This document shows positions 26,044-35,341 of a DNA stretch of 64,000 bases, one piece after another; within the stretch, counting starts at the first letter, position 1, and each line of letters begins with the position of its first letter. The notes below the pieces were generated by a model. That model was not told where the DNA came from and searched no databases. It saw only the letters and a program-made list of their open reading frames with translations. Made by a program: the position numbers and the translations under genes. Origin of the DNA: Burkholderia sp. BCC1644 (GTDB lineage: Bacteria > Pseudomonadota > Gammaproteobacteria > Burkholderiales > Burkholderiaceae); NCBI RefSeq assembly GCF_902833225.1, contig NZ_CADFEI010000001.1, forward strand, positions 1-64,000. The letters are read 5' to 3'.

Positions 26044-29000
26044 ATGTATTTCGACCGACGACTATGGGCAATGATGGCGGGACTGCGCTGGCGCGTAGCC
26101 GCGGCCGTCGCGCTCGGGCTGCTCGCGATGGGTGTCGGCATCCTGCGTTTCGTATTTCTCGGGCGCGTGCTGGCGCTGGTTTTTTCCGGGGCGCCGGTAC
26201 GCAGCATCGGCGAGGCCGTCGTTGCAACGGCGGCCTGCGTGCTGTTGCGCGCGTGGCTCGACCATCGCCGCACGGTGCTCGCGCAGCATACGGCCGGACG
26301 CGTACAGGCCACGCTGCGCGCGCGGCTGTTCGACCGGATCGCCGCGCTCGGCCCCGCGTGGTTCAGCGGCGAACGCACGGGCGGCGTGATGCTGGCCGTC
26401 GTCGACGGCGTCGAGCAGCTGCAAACCTTCTTCGGCGTCTACCTGCCGCAGCTCGTGATCGCCGCGTGCGCGCCGGTCATGATCTTCGCGGTGCTCGCAT
26501 GGTGGGACGTGCCGACGGCCGCGATCCTGCTGGTCGCGGCGCTCGTGACGCTCGCGTTGCCGCAGCTCGTGCATCGTGCCGACAAGCGTGCGGCGCTCGC
26601 GCGCTCGGCCGCGTTCAAGGCGTTCGGCGAGGAGTTTCTCGACGCGGTGCAGGGCCTGCCGACGCTGAAGGCGTTCGGGCAGAGCACGGCATTCGGCGCG
26701 AAGCTGGCCGCGAAGGCGCGTGCGCTGTCCGACAGCACGTTCTGGGTGCTCGCGCTCGGCCTGCTGACGCGGTTCTTCACCGATCTCGGCACGGGCCTGG
26801 GCGCGGCCGCAGCGATCGCGGTGGGCGCATGGCGCGTGCGGCACGGCGACATGAGTCTCGAGGCATTGCTGATCGTGCTGATGGCCGGCAGCGAAATCTT
26901 CCGGCCGCTGCGCGACCTGCGTTCCGTGTTGCACCAGGGGATGATCGGCCAGTCGGCCGCGAACGCGATCCATGCGCTGCTCGACGCGGGCAGCCAGGCA
27001 CCGGCCGCCGACGCGCCGCGCGTGACGGGCTTGCGGCCGGAGATCGCGTTCGACGACGTCAGCTTCGCGTATCCGGGGCGCCGCGCGGATGCGCATGCGG
27101 CGCTGAGCTTCACGGTGCGCGAAGGCGAGACGGTCGCCATCGTCGGGCCGAGCGGCGCGGGCAAGTCCACGATCGTGCGCCTGTTGCTGCGCCAGCACGA
27201 TGCACAGGGCGGTGCAGTGCGGATCGGCGGCCACGACGTGCGCACGCTCGACGCCGGCCAGGTGCGCGAAATGATCGCGGTGGTCGCGCAGGACGCGACA
27301 CTGTTCGATGGCAGCGTGGCCGACAACCTGCGGCTCGGCCGTCCCGATGCAAGCGATGCCGACATGATCGCGGCCGCGCGCGCCGCCAACGCGCACGATT
27401 TCATTTCGGCGCTGCCCGACGGCTACGCGACGCGCATCGGCGAACGCGGGCTCATGCTGTCCGGCGGCCAGCGCCAGCGCATCGCGATTGCCCGCGCGCT
27501 GCTGCGCGATGCGCCGATCCTGCTGCTCGACGAGGCGCTGTCGTCGGTCGACGCGGAAAATGAAGCACTGATCCAGCAGGCGCTCGACCGGCTCACGCGC
27601 GGCCGGACGACGCTCGTGCTCGCGCACCGGTTGTCCAGCGTGATCGGCGCAGACCGCATTCTCGTGCTCGACCAGGGGCAGGTGGTCGACGAAGGCACGC
27701 ACGCGGCGCTGATCGCGCGCGACGGCCCGTATCGCCGGCTGATGGGGCCGCAACTGGAGGCGGTCGCCGAATCCATCGGCGCGGCGGCGACGGCAGGCGC
27801 CACGGCGCGTGCGTCGTCGGGTCCGCAGGTGCGGCCGCTGAACGACGACGCGGCGACGATCGGCTGGCCGGAAACATTGCAGACGCTGCTGCGCTTCGTG
27901 CAGCCGTGGAAGGGCAAGGTGGCGCTGACCGTGCTGTTCGGGATCGGCCGCGTGCTCGCGTTCATCGGCGTCGGCGTGATCGGCGCACGGGTGGTCGGTG
28001 CGGTGTCGTCCGGCCACGTGAGCACCACGCTCGTCGTCGCGCTGCTCGTGATCGCGCCGGTGGCGGCCGTGCTGCACTGGCTCGAATCGTGGCTCGCGCA
28101 CGACATGGCGTACCGGCTGCTCGCGGAAATGCGCATCGCGCTGTTCGCGACGCTCGAACGCCTCGCGCCGGCCGGACTGCTGCGCCGCCGTTCCGGCGAT
28201 CTCGTGTCGCTCGCGACGCAGGACGTCGAGACCGTCGAATATTTCTATGCGCACACACTCGCGCCCGCGTTCGTCGCGGTGTTGGTGCCGGCCGGCGTGC
28301 TGGTGCTGCTCGCGTCGATTGCGTGGCCGCTCGCGCTCGTGCTGCTGCCGTTCCTGCTGTGGGCCGGGCTGGCGCCCGTGCTCGCGCGGCGCGACGTCGA
28401 CCGGCTCGGCACCGGCGCGCGCGAAGCGCTCGGCCAGCTCGGCGCGCACCTGACCGAAACGATCCAGGGGCTCGCGGAACTGACCGCGTTCCAGGCGATC
28501 GTGCGCCGCCGGGAAGCGTTCCTGGCCGAGGTCGATGCGTATCGCCGGCAGCGCGCGAAGCTGCTCGACGACCTGTCGACGCAAAGCGCCGCGCTGGAAG
28601 TCGCGAGCGGCCTCGGCGGGCTGGCCGTCGCGGCGCTTGGTGCGCTGCTGTGCGCGCGCGGCTGGTTTCCGCACGAGTCGTTGCCGCTACTGGTGCTGGT
28701 CGCCGTGGCCGCGTTCATGCCGGTGGCCGAAATCGGCCAGGTTGCGCGCCAGCTGGCGGACACGATCGCGTCGACGCGCCGCTTGCGCGCGCTGGAGAAG
28801 GAGCCCGTGACCGTGACGGACGGCACGCACGCGATGCCCGGCAATCCGGCCGTGCGTTTCGAGGCGGCGTCGTTCACCTATCCGGGCCGCGGCGTACCCG
28901 CGATCGATCGCGTGAGCTTCGAGGTGCCGCCGGGCAGCACGGTCGCGCTGGTCGGCGCGTCGGGCGCCGGCAAGTCGACGGTCGCGAGCCTGCTGCTGCG

Positions 29001-29583
29001 CTTCTGGGATCCGCAGCAGGGCCGCGTGACGCTCGGCGGCGTCGACCTGCGCGACCTGCGGCTCGACGACCTGCGGCAGCACATCGCGCTGGTTGCGCAG
29101 GATACCTACCTGTTCAACGACACACTGGAGACGAACATCCGGCTCGCCGCGAACGACGCGTCCGGCGCGGACGTGCAGCGCGCGATCGACCATGCGGCGC
29201 TCGGCGATTTCGTTGCGCGGCTGCCGGACGGGCTCGCGACGCGCGTCGGCGAGCGCGGCGTGCAGCTGTCGGGCGGCCAGCGCCAGCGCGTCGCGATCGC
29301 GCGTGCATTCCTGAAGGATGCGCCCGTGCTGATCCTCGACGAGGCGACGTCCCATCTGGACACGATCAGCGAGCAGCAGATCCGCGCGGCGCTGGAAGAC
29401 CTGATGACGCAGCGCACGTCGATCATCATCGCGCACCGGTTGTCGACCGTGCGCAATGCCGACCTGATCCTCGTGATGGAGCAGGGCAGCGTGATCGAAG
29501 CGGGAAGCCACGTGGACCTGCTGGCGCGGCAGGGCGCGTACGCGCGGCTCGTGTCGCATCAGGCGAGCGGGGTGGCCGCGTGA
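26044..29583 (+). CDS. Fused double ABC exporter (two membrane and two ATPase halves), CydDC-like
   Basis: A 1179-residue protein made of two complete half-transporters. Half one (about 1-570) has six membrane helices, Walker A GPSGAGKST, signature LSGGQRQRIAIARAL and Walker B ILLLDEALSSVD. Half two (about 600-1175) repeats this with [24 protein letters not shown] and VLILDEATSHLD. Bacterial type IV exporters are normally encoded as homodimers or as two genes, so the in-frame fusion is unusual. The membrane domains look most like CydD and CydC, which export cysteine and glutathione, but a drug or peptide exporter is not excluded. No cytochrome bd genes are nearby. It is divergent from a LysR regulator and followed by a good terminator. 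Confidence 0.85.
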   Translation: MYFDRRLWAMMAGLRWRVAAAVALGLLAMGVGILRFVFLGRVLALVFSGAPVRSIGEAVVATAACVLLRAWLDHRRTVLAQHTAGRVQATLRARLFDRIAALGPAWFSGERTGGVMLAVVDGVEQLQTFFGVYLPQLVIAACAPVMIFAVLAWWDVPTAAILLVAALVTLALPQLVHRADKRAALARSAAFKAFGEEFLDAVQGLPTLKAFGQSTAFGAKLAAKARALSDSTFWVLALGLLTRFFTDLGTGLGAAAAIAVGAWRVRHGDMSLEALLIVLMAGSEIFRPLRDLRSVLHQGMIGQSAANAIHALLDAGSQAPAADAPRVTGLRPEIAFDDVSFAYPGRRADAHAALSFTVREGETVAIVGPSGAGKSTIVRLLLRQHDAQGGAVRIGGHDVRTLDAGQVREMIAVVAQDATLFDGSVADNLRLGRPDASDADMIAAARAANAHDFISALPDGYATRIGERGLMLSGGQRQRIAIARALLRDAPILLLDEALSSVDAENEALIQQALDRLTRGRTTLVLAHRLSSVIGADRILVLDQGQVVDEGTHAALIARDGPYRRLMGPQLEAVAESIGAAATAGATARASSGPQVRPLNDDAATIGWPETLQTLLRFVQPWKGKVALTVLFGIGRVLAFIGVGVIGARVVGAVSSGHVSTTLVVALLVIAPVAAVLHWLESWLAHDMAYRLLAEMRIALFATLERLAPAGLLRRRSGDLVSLATQDVETVEYFYAHTLAPAFVAVLVPAGVLVLLASIAWPLALVLLPFLLWAGLAPVLARRDVDRLGTGAREALGQLGAHLTETIQGLAELTAFQAIVRRREAFLAEVDAYRRQRAKLLDDLSTQSAALEVASGLGGLAVAALGALLCARGWFPHESLPLLVLVAVAAFMPVAEIGQVARQLADTIASTRRLRALEKEPVTVTDGTHAMPGNPAVRFEAASFTYPGRGVPAIDRVSFEVPPGSTVALVGASGAGKSTVASLLLRFWDPQQGRVTLGGVDLRDLRLDDLRQHIALVAQDTYLFNDTLETNIRLAANDASGADVQRAIDHAALGDFVARLPDGLATRVGERGVQLSGGQRQRVAIARAFLKDAPVLILDEATSHLDTISEQQIRAALEDLMTQRTSIIIAHRLSTVRNADLILVMEQGSVIEAGSHVDLLARQGAYARLVSHQASGVAA

Positions 29584-29739
29584 TCGACGCGGCATCGGCG
29601 CGTCGCCGTCCGGCAATGTCCCGGGAATCCCGCAACCCACGTTGAGCTGCGCCGGCGGTTGCCGGTTTCGCGCGCACGGCCACCCGGCACGGCGCCGCCA
29701 TCTTCTCCCCACGCGCGGCCATTCGCGGCAGCGCGATCC

Positions 29740-29773
29740 GGCGGGACGTCCTGTCCCGCCTTCTTCCCGTTTC
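29740..29773 (+). terminator. Rho-independent-like terminator after the ABC exporter
   Basis: Perfect 8-bp hairpin GGCGGGAC / GTCCCGCC with a 5-nt loop, followed by a pyrimidine-rich TTCTTCCCGTTTCC. The 393-bp gap 29584-29976 contains nothing else but this and the promoter described next. Confidence 0.7.
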
Positions 29774-29857
29774 CTCCGATCAATCCTCCCCGCGCGGCCC
29801 GGGTTTGTCTCGATGCATTTATCCGTTGCGGATTTTTTTGTTGTCGTAGTATCGCGT

Positions 29858-29903
29858 TTGACAACACATGTTGCACTAAGGTCTAATTCGACATCGCATG
29901 TTG
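29858..29903 (+). promoter_or_regulatory. Predicted promoter and operators of the glnH-like operon
   Basis: Consensus TTGACA at 29858-29863 with TCTAAT at 29882-29887 (18-bp spacer). A 12-bp interrupted palindrome CAACA-CA-TGTTG (29862-29873) overlaps the -35, and a related element ACATCGCATGT follows at 29891-29901; both contain CATGTTGC. This suggests a repressor or LysR-type regulator not encoded next door. The start codon is at 29977. Confidence 0.6.
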
Positions 29904-29976
29904 CGGTGCGGCCTGATGTCGTCGTTACCGCCGGCCGGCTGGCCGGTTACATCGCTCAATCATGCGGAGAGAAACC

Positions 29977-30729
29977 ATGAGTCGCCGTTCCTTCCTGAAA
30001 GCCGTCGCGGTCGCCGCCGCGCTCGGCGCAAGCATCGCCCACGCGGATACCAAGACGCTCGTCGTCGGGACCGATACGTCGTTCATGCCGTTCGAGTTCA
30101 AGCAGGGCGACAAGTACGTCGGCTTCGATCTCGACCTGTGGGCCGAGATCGCGAAGGACCAGGGCTGGAAGTACACGATCCAGCCGATGGATTTCGCGGG
30201 CCTGATCCCGGCGCTGCAGACGCAGAACATCGACGTCGCGCTGTCGGGGATGACGATCAAGGAAGAGCGCAAGAAGGCGATCGACTTCTCCGCGCCGTAC
30301 TACGACAGCGGCCTGGCCGCGATGGTGCAGACCGGCAACACGTCGATCAAGTCGATCGACGACCTGAACGGCAAGGTGATCGCCGCGAAGACGGGCACCG
30401 CGACGATCGACTGGATCAAGGCGCATCTGAAACCGAAGGAGATCCGCCAGTTCCCGAACATCGACCAGGCCTACCTCGCGCTCGAAGCCGGCCGCGTCGA
30501 CGCGGCGATGCACGACACGCCGAACGTGCTGTTCTTCGTGAACAACGAAGGCAAGGGCAAGGTGAAGGTCGCGGGCCAGCCGGTCAGCGGCGACAAGTAC
30601 GGGATGGGTTTCCCGAAGGGCAGCCCGCTCGTGCCGAAGGTCAATGCGTCGCTCGTGAAGATCAAGGCCGACGGCCGTTACGCGCAGATCTACAAGAAGT
30701 GGTTCGGCGCCGAGCCGCCGAAGATGTAA
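29977..30729 (+). CDS. glnH: Glutamine-type ABC transporter binding protein
   Basis: A 250-residue periplasmic binding protein of the SBP_bac_3 family. Signal peptide residues 1-24 start MSRRSFLKAVAVAAALG, with a twin-Arg-like RRSFLK motif, and cleavage falls near IAHA. The mature part (LVVGTDTSFMPFEFKQGD, GFDLDLWAEIAKDQGW, DFAGLIPALQTQNIDVALSGMTI) closely matches GlnH. The downstream ATG at 29977 was chosen over 29962 because GGAGAGAAACC precedes it. With GlnP and GlnQ below it forms an importer, but the attached C45 and aminotransferase genes suggest the substrate may not be plain glutamine. Confidence 0.88.
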   Translation: MSRRSFLKAVAVAAALGASIAHADTKTLVVGTDTSFMPFEFKQGDKYVGFDLDLWAEIAKDQGWKYTIQPMDFAGLIPALQTQNIDVALSGMTIKEERKKAIDFSAPYYDSGLAAMVQTGNTSIKSIDDLNGKVIAAKTGTATIDWIKAHLKPKEIRQFPNIDQAYLALEAGRVDAAMHDTPNVLFFVNNEGKGKVKVAGQPVSGDKYGMGFPKGSPLVPKVNASLVKIKADGRYAQIYKKWFGAEPPKM

Positions 30730-30795
30730 GCGCGACGGCGCGCCATGGCGCGGCCGGGTGGCCGCGCCGGTCTTGAATCGAACGGGGAGCGACAA

Positions 30796-31452
30796 GTGAA
30801 TTTCGATTGGTCGGCGATCTGGGCGGCGTTGCCGGACCTGATGGATGGGGTCCGGTTGACGGTGTTCATCGCATTTTTCGGGCTGGTGGGCGGCTTCGTC
30901 GTCGGGATGATCGCGGGGATGTTCCGCGCATACGGACCGAAGGCGATGAACGTGCTCGCACAGGTCTATATTGAGTTGATTCGCGGCACGCCGATCGTCG
31001 TGCAGGTGATGTTCCTGTACTTCGCGCTGCCGCTGCTCGCGCACATCCGCATCGACGGCCTGACGGCCGCGATCATCGCGATCACGGTGAATTCCGGCGC
31101 GTATCTCGCGGAAGTGGTGCGCGGCGCGCTGCTGTCGATCCCGAAGGGGCTGACGGAAGCTGGGCTCGCGATGGGCTTGTCGATGCCGCGCGTGCTGCTC
31201 AAGGTGGTCGGGCCGCTCGCGTTCCGGCGGCTGATTCCGCCGCTCGGCAACCAGTGCATCGTGAGCCTGAAGGACACGTCGCTGTTCATCGTGATCGGCG
31301 TCGGCGAACTGACGCGCAAGGGGCAGGAAATCATCGCGGGCAATTTCCAGGCGGTCGAGATCTGGAGCGCCGTGGCCGTCATCTACCTGTTGCTGACCGG
31401 CGCCATGACGTTGACGCTGCGGCTCGTCGAGAAGAGGATGAGAATCCTATGA
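30796..31452 (+). CDS. glnP: Glutamine-type ABC transporter permease
   Basis: A 218-residue permease starting at GTG, preceded by GGGGAG. About five membrane segments, the family block [40 protein letters not shown] and the EAA-loop [25 protein letters not shown] are clear GlnP features. It should form a homodimer, because only one permease is present. Its stop overlaps the glnQ start by 4 bp. Confidence 0.9.
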   Translation: MNFDWSAIWAALPDLMDGVRLTVFIAFFGLVGGFVVGMIAGMFRAYGPKAMNVLAQVYIELIRGTPIVVQVMFLYFALPLLAHIRIDGLTAAIIAITVNSGAYLAEVVRGALLSIPKGLTEAGLAMGLSMPRVLLKVVGPLAFRRLIPPLGNQCIVSLKDTSLFIVIGVGELTRKGQEIIAGNFQAVEIWSAVAVIYLLLTGAMTLTLRLVEKRMRIL

Positions 31453-32177
31453 GCATGATCGAATTCCAGAACGTGTCGAAGAGCTTCGGCCACGTGCCGG
31501 TGCTGAAGCACATCGACCTGAAGATCGACGCGGGCGAGGTGGTCGTCGTGATCGGCCCGTCCGGCTCGGGCAAGTCGACGATGCTGCGCTGTATCAACGC
31601 GCTCGAGAAAATCACCGGCGGCGAACTGCTCGTCGACGGCCAGAGCGTGCGCGGCAACGCGACGACGATCCGCAACATCCGGCTCGAAGCCGGGATGGTG
31701 TTCCAGCAGTTCAACCTGTTTCCGCAAATGACGGCGCTCGAGAACGTGATGTTCGGGCCGATCCAGGTGCGCGGCGCGTCGCGCGCCGACGCACGCGACC
31801 AGGCGATGGCGCTGCTCGACAAGGTCGGCCTCGAATCGCGCGCGAATCATTATCCGTCGGAGCTGTCGGGCGGCCAGCAGCAGCGCGTCGCGATCGCGCG
31901 TGCGCTCGCGATCCGGCCGCGGCTGATGCTGTTCGACGAGCCGACGTCGGCGCTCGATCCGGAATTGCGCCACGAAGTGCTGAAAGTGATGCAGGATCTC
32001 GCGACCGAAGGGATGACGATGATCGTCGTCACGCACGAAATCGGCTTTGCGAAGCGGGTCGGCACGCGGCTGCTGTTCATGGATCAGGGCGGCATTGCCG
32101 AGGACGGCCATCCGGTCGACCTGATCGACCGGCCGCCGACGCCGCGCCTGAAGGAATTCCTGAAACACGTGTCCTGA
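31449..32177 (+). CDS. glnQ: Glutamine-type ABC transporter ATPase
   Basis: A 242-residue ATPase with Walker [11 protein letters not shown]-loop [18 protein letters not shown], signature [15 protein letters not shown], Walker [15 protein letters not shown] and switch His [14 protein letters not shown]. It is translationally coupled to glnP (ATGA). The C45 hydrolase gene starts 20 bp downstream, extending the operon. Confidence 0.92.
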   Translation: MSMIEFQNVSKSFGHVPVLKHIDLKIDAGEVVVVIGPSGSGKSTMLRCINALEKITGGELLVDGQSVRGNATTIRNIRLEAGMVFQQFNLFPQMTALENVMFGPIQVRGASRADARDQAMALLDKVGLESRANHYPSELSGGQQQRVAIARALAIRPRLMLFDEPTSALDPELRHEVLKVMQDLATEGMTMIVVTHEIGFAKRVGTRLLFMDQGGIAEDGHPVDLIDRPPTPRLKEFLKHVS

Positions 32178-32197
32178 ACGAAACCGAAATAGCCGAC

Positions 32198-33247
32198 ATG
32201 CCGCTTTCCCTTTCCCCCGTCATCGCCGGTGCGCCGTTCGACATCGGCGTGCGCCTCGGCGAGCTTGCCCGCCCCGTATTCGACACGTACATGCAGCAGA
32301 GCAGCGCATGGCAGGCCGTGCGCCGCTGGCGCGGCCATCCATTCGTCGATGCGCTGCGGCAGGCTGCGCTGGCCGCGTACCCCGACCTCGTCGCGGAGCT
32401 GGACGGGATCGCGGCCGGCGTCGGCTGGCCGGCCGAGGACATCTTCCTGTGGAACTGCCGCGGCGAGCTGATCCACAACGCGCCGGACGGCTGCACGACG
32501 CTCGCCGCGCGCGGCGCCAACGGCACGCGCTGGATCGCGCACAACGAGGACGGCGATCCGTTCCTGCGCGAGCGTTGCCTGCTCGTCGACGTGCAGCCGG
32601 CGGGCAAGCCGGGGTTCATCAGTTTCTATTACCCCGGTTCACTGCCGGGTCATACGTTTGCCGCGAACCGCGCGGGCATAGCGCAAGCGATCAACAATCT
32701 GCGGATCCGCACGCCTCAGCCGGGCGTGCCGCGCATGATCCTCGCGCGTGCGGTGCTCGACGCGACGTCGCTCGACGCGGCCGTCGACGTGTTGCGCGCG
32801 CATGCGCGCGCGAGCGGTTTTCATCACACGCTCGGGGCGACCGGCGATGAACGCTTGCTGAGCATCGAAGCGAGCGTCGCGCGCTGTTCGGTGATCGACG
32901 TCGCGCGGCTCGCGGGTCACGCGAACCATCTCGTGCATCCCGGTTGCGACGCACAAGCGCAGATCGTCACGCAATCGTCGGCCGACCGCCAGCGCCGCGT
33001 CGACGCACTGACGCCCGGCATCGACGCGATCGACGAAGCCGCGCTGCTCGACGTGCTCGGCGATCGCGCGCCGGAAGGGCTGCCGATCTACCGCGACGAT
33101 CCGGCCGATCCCGACGACGAGAACACGCTGGCCACCGCCGTGTTCGCGATCGGTGCGGCATCGATCGACTTCACCATTCACCAACACGGCACGCAGCGTT
33201 TCGCGACGCGCATCGTGCCGTCCGGACGCGCGCACGACGCGTCCTGA
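32198..33247 (+). CDS. C45-family autoproteolytic acyltransferase/hydrolase
   Basis: A 349-residue Ntn-hydrolase of the peptidase C45 (isopenicillin-N acyltransferase-like) family. Autocleavage should occur between Gly98 and Cys99 in NAPDGCTTLAARG, making Cys99 the N-terminal nucleophile; the upstream DIFLWNCRGELI and downstream WIAHNEDGDPF, YPGSLPGHTFAANRAGIAQAINNL are family blocks. Members hydrolyse or transfer acyl groups on amides such as penicillins, N-acyl amino acids or other conjugates. Here it sits between a GlnHPQ importer and a class III aminotransferase, so it may free an amine or amino acid from an imported amide conjugate. That role is inference. Confidence 0.85.
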   Translation: MPLSLSPVIAGAPFDIGVRLGELARPVFDTYMQQSSAWQAVRRWRGHPFVDALRQAALAAYPDLVAELDGIAAGVGWPAEDIFLWNCRGELIHNAPDGCTTLAARGANGTRWIAHNEDGDPFLRERCLLVDVQPAGKPGFISFYYPGSLPGHTFAANRAGIAQAINNLRIRTPQPGVPRMILARAVLDATSLDAAVDVLRAHARASGFHHTLGATGDERLLSIEASVARCSVIDVARLAGHANHLVHPGCDAQAQIVTQSSADRQRRVDALTPGIDAIDEAALLDVLGDRAPEGLPIYRDDPADPDDENTLATAVFAIGAASIDFTIHQHGTQRFATRIVPSGRAHDAS

Positions 33248-33262
33248 TCCATGAGGCAACGC

Positions 33263-34597
33263 ATGACGACCGTTTTCCATCGCGCTCCGCGCGCCACCTT
33301 GCCCGTTGCCGTCGCCGGCGACGGCATCGAGATCATCGATTCGACCGGCAAACGCTATATCGACGCCTGCGGCGGCGCGGCCGTGTCGTGTCTCGGCCAC
33401 AGCAACCAGCGCGTGATCGACGCGATCAAGCGGCAGGTGCAGCAACTGGCATACGCGCATACGTCGTTCTTCACGACCGACGTGGCCGAGGAACTCGCCG
33501 ACCGGCTCGTCGATGCCGCGCCGGCCGGTCTCGAACACGTGTACTTCGTGTCGGGTGGCTCCGAAGCGATCGAGGCCGCGCTGAAGCTCGCACGCCAGTA
33601 CTTCGTCGAGAAGGGCGAGCCGCAGCGCCGGCATTTCATCGCACGGCGGCAGAGCTATCACGGCAACACGCTCGGCGCACTCGCGATCGGCGGCAACGCC
33701 TGGCGGCGCGAGCCGTTCCTGCCCCTGCTGATCGAAGCGCACCACGTAAGCCCGTGTTATGCGTACCGCGACCAGCAGTCGGGCGAAACCGACGAAGCGT
33801 ATGCACAGCGTCTCGCGGACGAGCTCGAACGGAAGATCGTCGAACTCGGCGCGGAAAACGTTGCGGCGTTCGTCGCGGAAACGGTGGTCGGCGCAACGGC
33901 CGGCGCGGTGCCGCCGGTGCGCACGTATCTGAAGAAGATTCGCGCGGTGTGCGACAAGTACGGCGTGCTGCTGATTCTCGACGAGATCATGTCGGGGATG
34001 GGGCGTACGGGATATCTGTACGCCTGCGAAGAAGACGGCGTCGCGCCCGACCTGCTGACGATCGCGAAAGGGCTCGGCGCCGGCTACCAGCCGATCGGCG
34101 CGACGCTGGTGAGCGACCGCATCTACCGGACGATCGTCGACGGCTCGGGTTTCTTCCAGCACGGTCACACGTACCTCGGCCACGCGACCGCCTGTGCGGC
34201 CGCGCTCGAAGTACAGCGCGTGATCGCCGAAGAGAAGCTGCTCGACAACGTGAAGGCGCGTGGCGAGCAACTGCGTGCATCGTTGCGCGAGCACTACGGC
34301 GCGCATCCGCATGTCGGTGACGTGCGCGGCCGCGGGCTGTTCGTCGGTATCGAACTCGTGCGCGATCGCGACACCAAGGCGACGTTCGATCCCGCGCTGA
34401 AGCTGCATGCGGCGGTCAAGCGCGAAGCGATGCAGCGCGGGTTGATGGTGTATCCGATGGGCGGCACGATCGATGGCGTCCACGGCGATCACATCCTGGT
34501 GGCGCCGCCGTTCATCACCACCGCGCAGCAGATCGATACGATCGTCGAGCGACTGTCCGGCGCGATCGGCGCGGCGCTCGCGTCGGCCGGCGCGTGA
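33263..34597 (+). CDS. Class III PLP aminotransferase
   Basis: A 444-residue class III (omega) aminotransferase. Key motifs are the phosphate-binding SGGSEAIEAALKLARQY, the cofactor Asp in ILDEIMSGMGRTG, and the PLP lysine in TIAKGLGAGYQPIGA. ATG 33263 was preferred over 33251 because GAGG sits at proper distance before it. Members act on diamines, beta-amino acids or beta-amino ketones. It follows the C45 hydrolase by 15 bp and most likely deaminates the amine that hydrolase releases. The substrate cannot be fixed. Confidence 0.88.
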   Translation: MTTVFHRAPRATLPVAVAGDGIEIIDSTGKRYIDACGGAAVSCLGHSNQRVIDAIKRQVQQLAYAHTSFFTTDVAEELADRLVDAAPAGLEHVYFVSGGSEAIEAALKLARQYFVEKGEPQRRHFIARRQSYHGNTLGALAIGGNAWRREPFLPLLIEAHHVSPCYAYRDQQSGETDEAYAQRLADELERKIVELGAENVAAFVAETVVGATAGAVPPVRTYLKKIRAVCDKYGVLLILDEIMSGMGRTGYLYACEEDGVAPDLLTIAKGLGAGYQPIGATLVSDRIYRTIVDGSGFFQHGHTYLGHATACAAALEVQRVIAEEKLLDNVKARGEQLRASLREHYGAHPHVGDVRGRGLFVGIELVRDRDTKATFDPALKLHAAVKREAMQRGLMVYPMGGTIDGVHGDHILVAPPFITTAQQIDTIVERLSGAIGAALASAGA

Positions 34598-34626
34598 CGG
34601 CCTCCGAACCTCACCGGAACATCGAC

Positions 34627-35181
34627 ATGACAAACAGATTGCCTCCGTTCGATCCCGCATCGGCCACCGATGAGCAGAAGGCCGTGCTGGCCGACATCCT
34701 CAGCGGCCCGCGCGGCAACCTGAACGGGCCGTTCCTCGGCTGGATCGCGAGCCCCGAGCTGGCCCAGCACGCGCAGAAGCTCGGCGCGTTCTGCCGCTAT
34801 CGCACGGGCCTGCCGCTGCGGCTGTCGGAGCTCGCGATTCTCGTGACGGCCGCACGCTGGCGCTCGCAGGCGGAGTGGCACATCCATCATCCGATCGCAC
34901 TCGATGCGGGCGTACCGGCGGCGACGGCCGACGCCATTCGGCTCGGCGTCGCGCCCGCCTTCGAATCGGACGACGATGCGCTGATTCATGCATTCGCGAG
35001 CGAGCTGTACGACACGCGGCGGGTGAGCGACGCGACGTTCGCACGGGCGCAGGCGCGTTTCGGTCACGAAACCGTTGTGAATCTGGTGGCATTGCTCGGC
35101 TATTACGCGCTCGTTGCGATGACGCTGAATACATTCGGCATGCGCGCGGACGGGCAGACGGAATTGCCGTTTCCGGAATAA
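34627..35181 (+). CDS. Carboxymuconolactone decarboxylase-family protein
   Basis: A 184-residue all-helical CMD/AhpD-like protein. The family helix FCRYRTGLPLRLSELAILVTAARWRSQAEWHIHHPIAL is present, with the conserved Glu and the WxxH pair; the CxxC of true AhpD is absent (E..W..H instead), so this is the gamma-CMD-like group rather than an AhpD reductase. It is 29 bp after the aminotransferase and is the last gene of the glnHPQ operon. It may act on the keto or carboxylate product; this is inference. Confidence 0.8.
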   Translation: MTNRLPPFDPASATDEQKAVLADILSGPRGNLNGPFLGWIASPELAQHAQKLGAFCRYRTGLPLRLSELAILVTAARWRSQAEWHIHHPIALDAGVPAATADAIRLGVAPAFESDDDALIHAFASELYDTRRVSDATFARAQARFGHETVVNLVALLGYYALVAMTLNTFGMRADGQTELPFPE

Positions 35182-35341
35182 GGGCGGCGCTTCGATCGTG
35201 CCGGAGCAGGGCAGCAATACGTCTGACGAACGTCGCGCCGACCGGCTCCGGGCACAATGCAACCAAATGTATTCATGCGGGATCGACGGCCAATGGCCGC
35301 GTATGATGGCTTGTTCACGTCGACATGATCGGTGAGCAAGC

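Noticed and set aside
26062..28674. 870-residue open frame on the minus strand
   Set aside because: It is fully antisense to the fused ABC exporter and Arg/His-rich without any domain; it is a GC-bias shadow.
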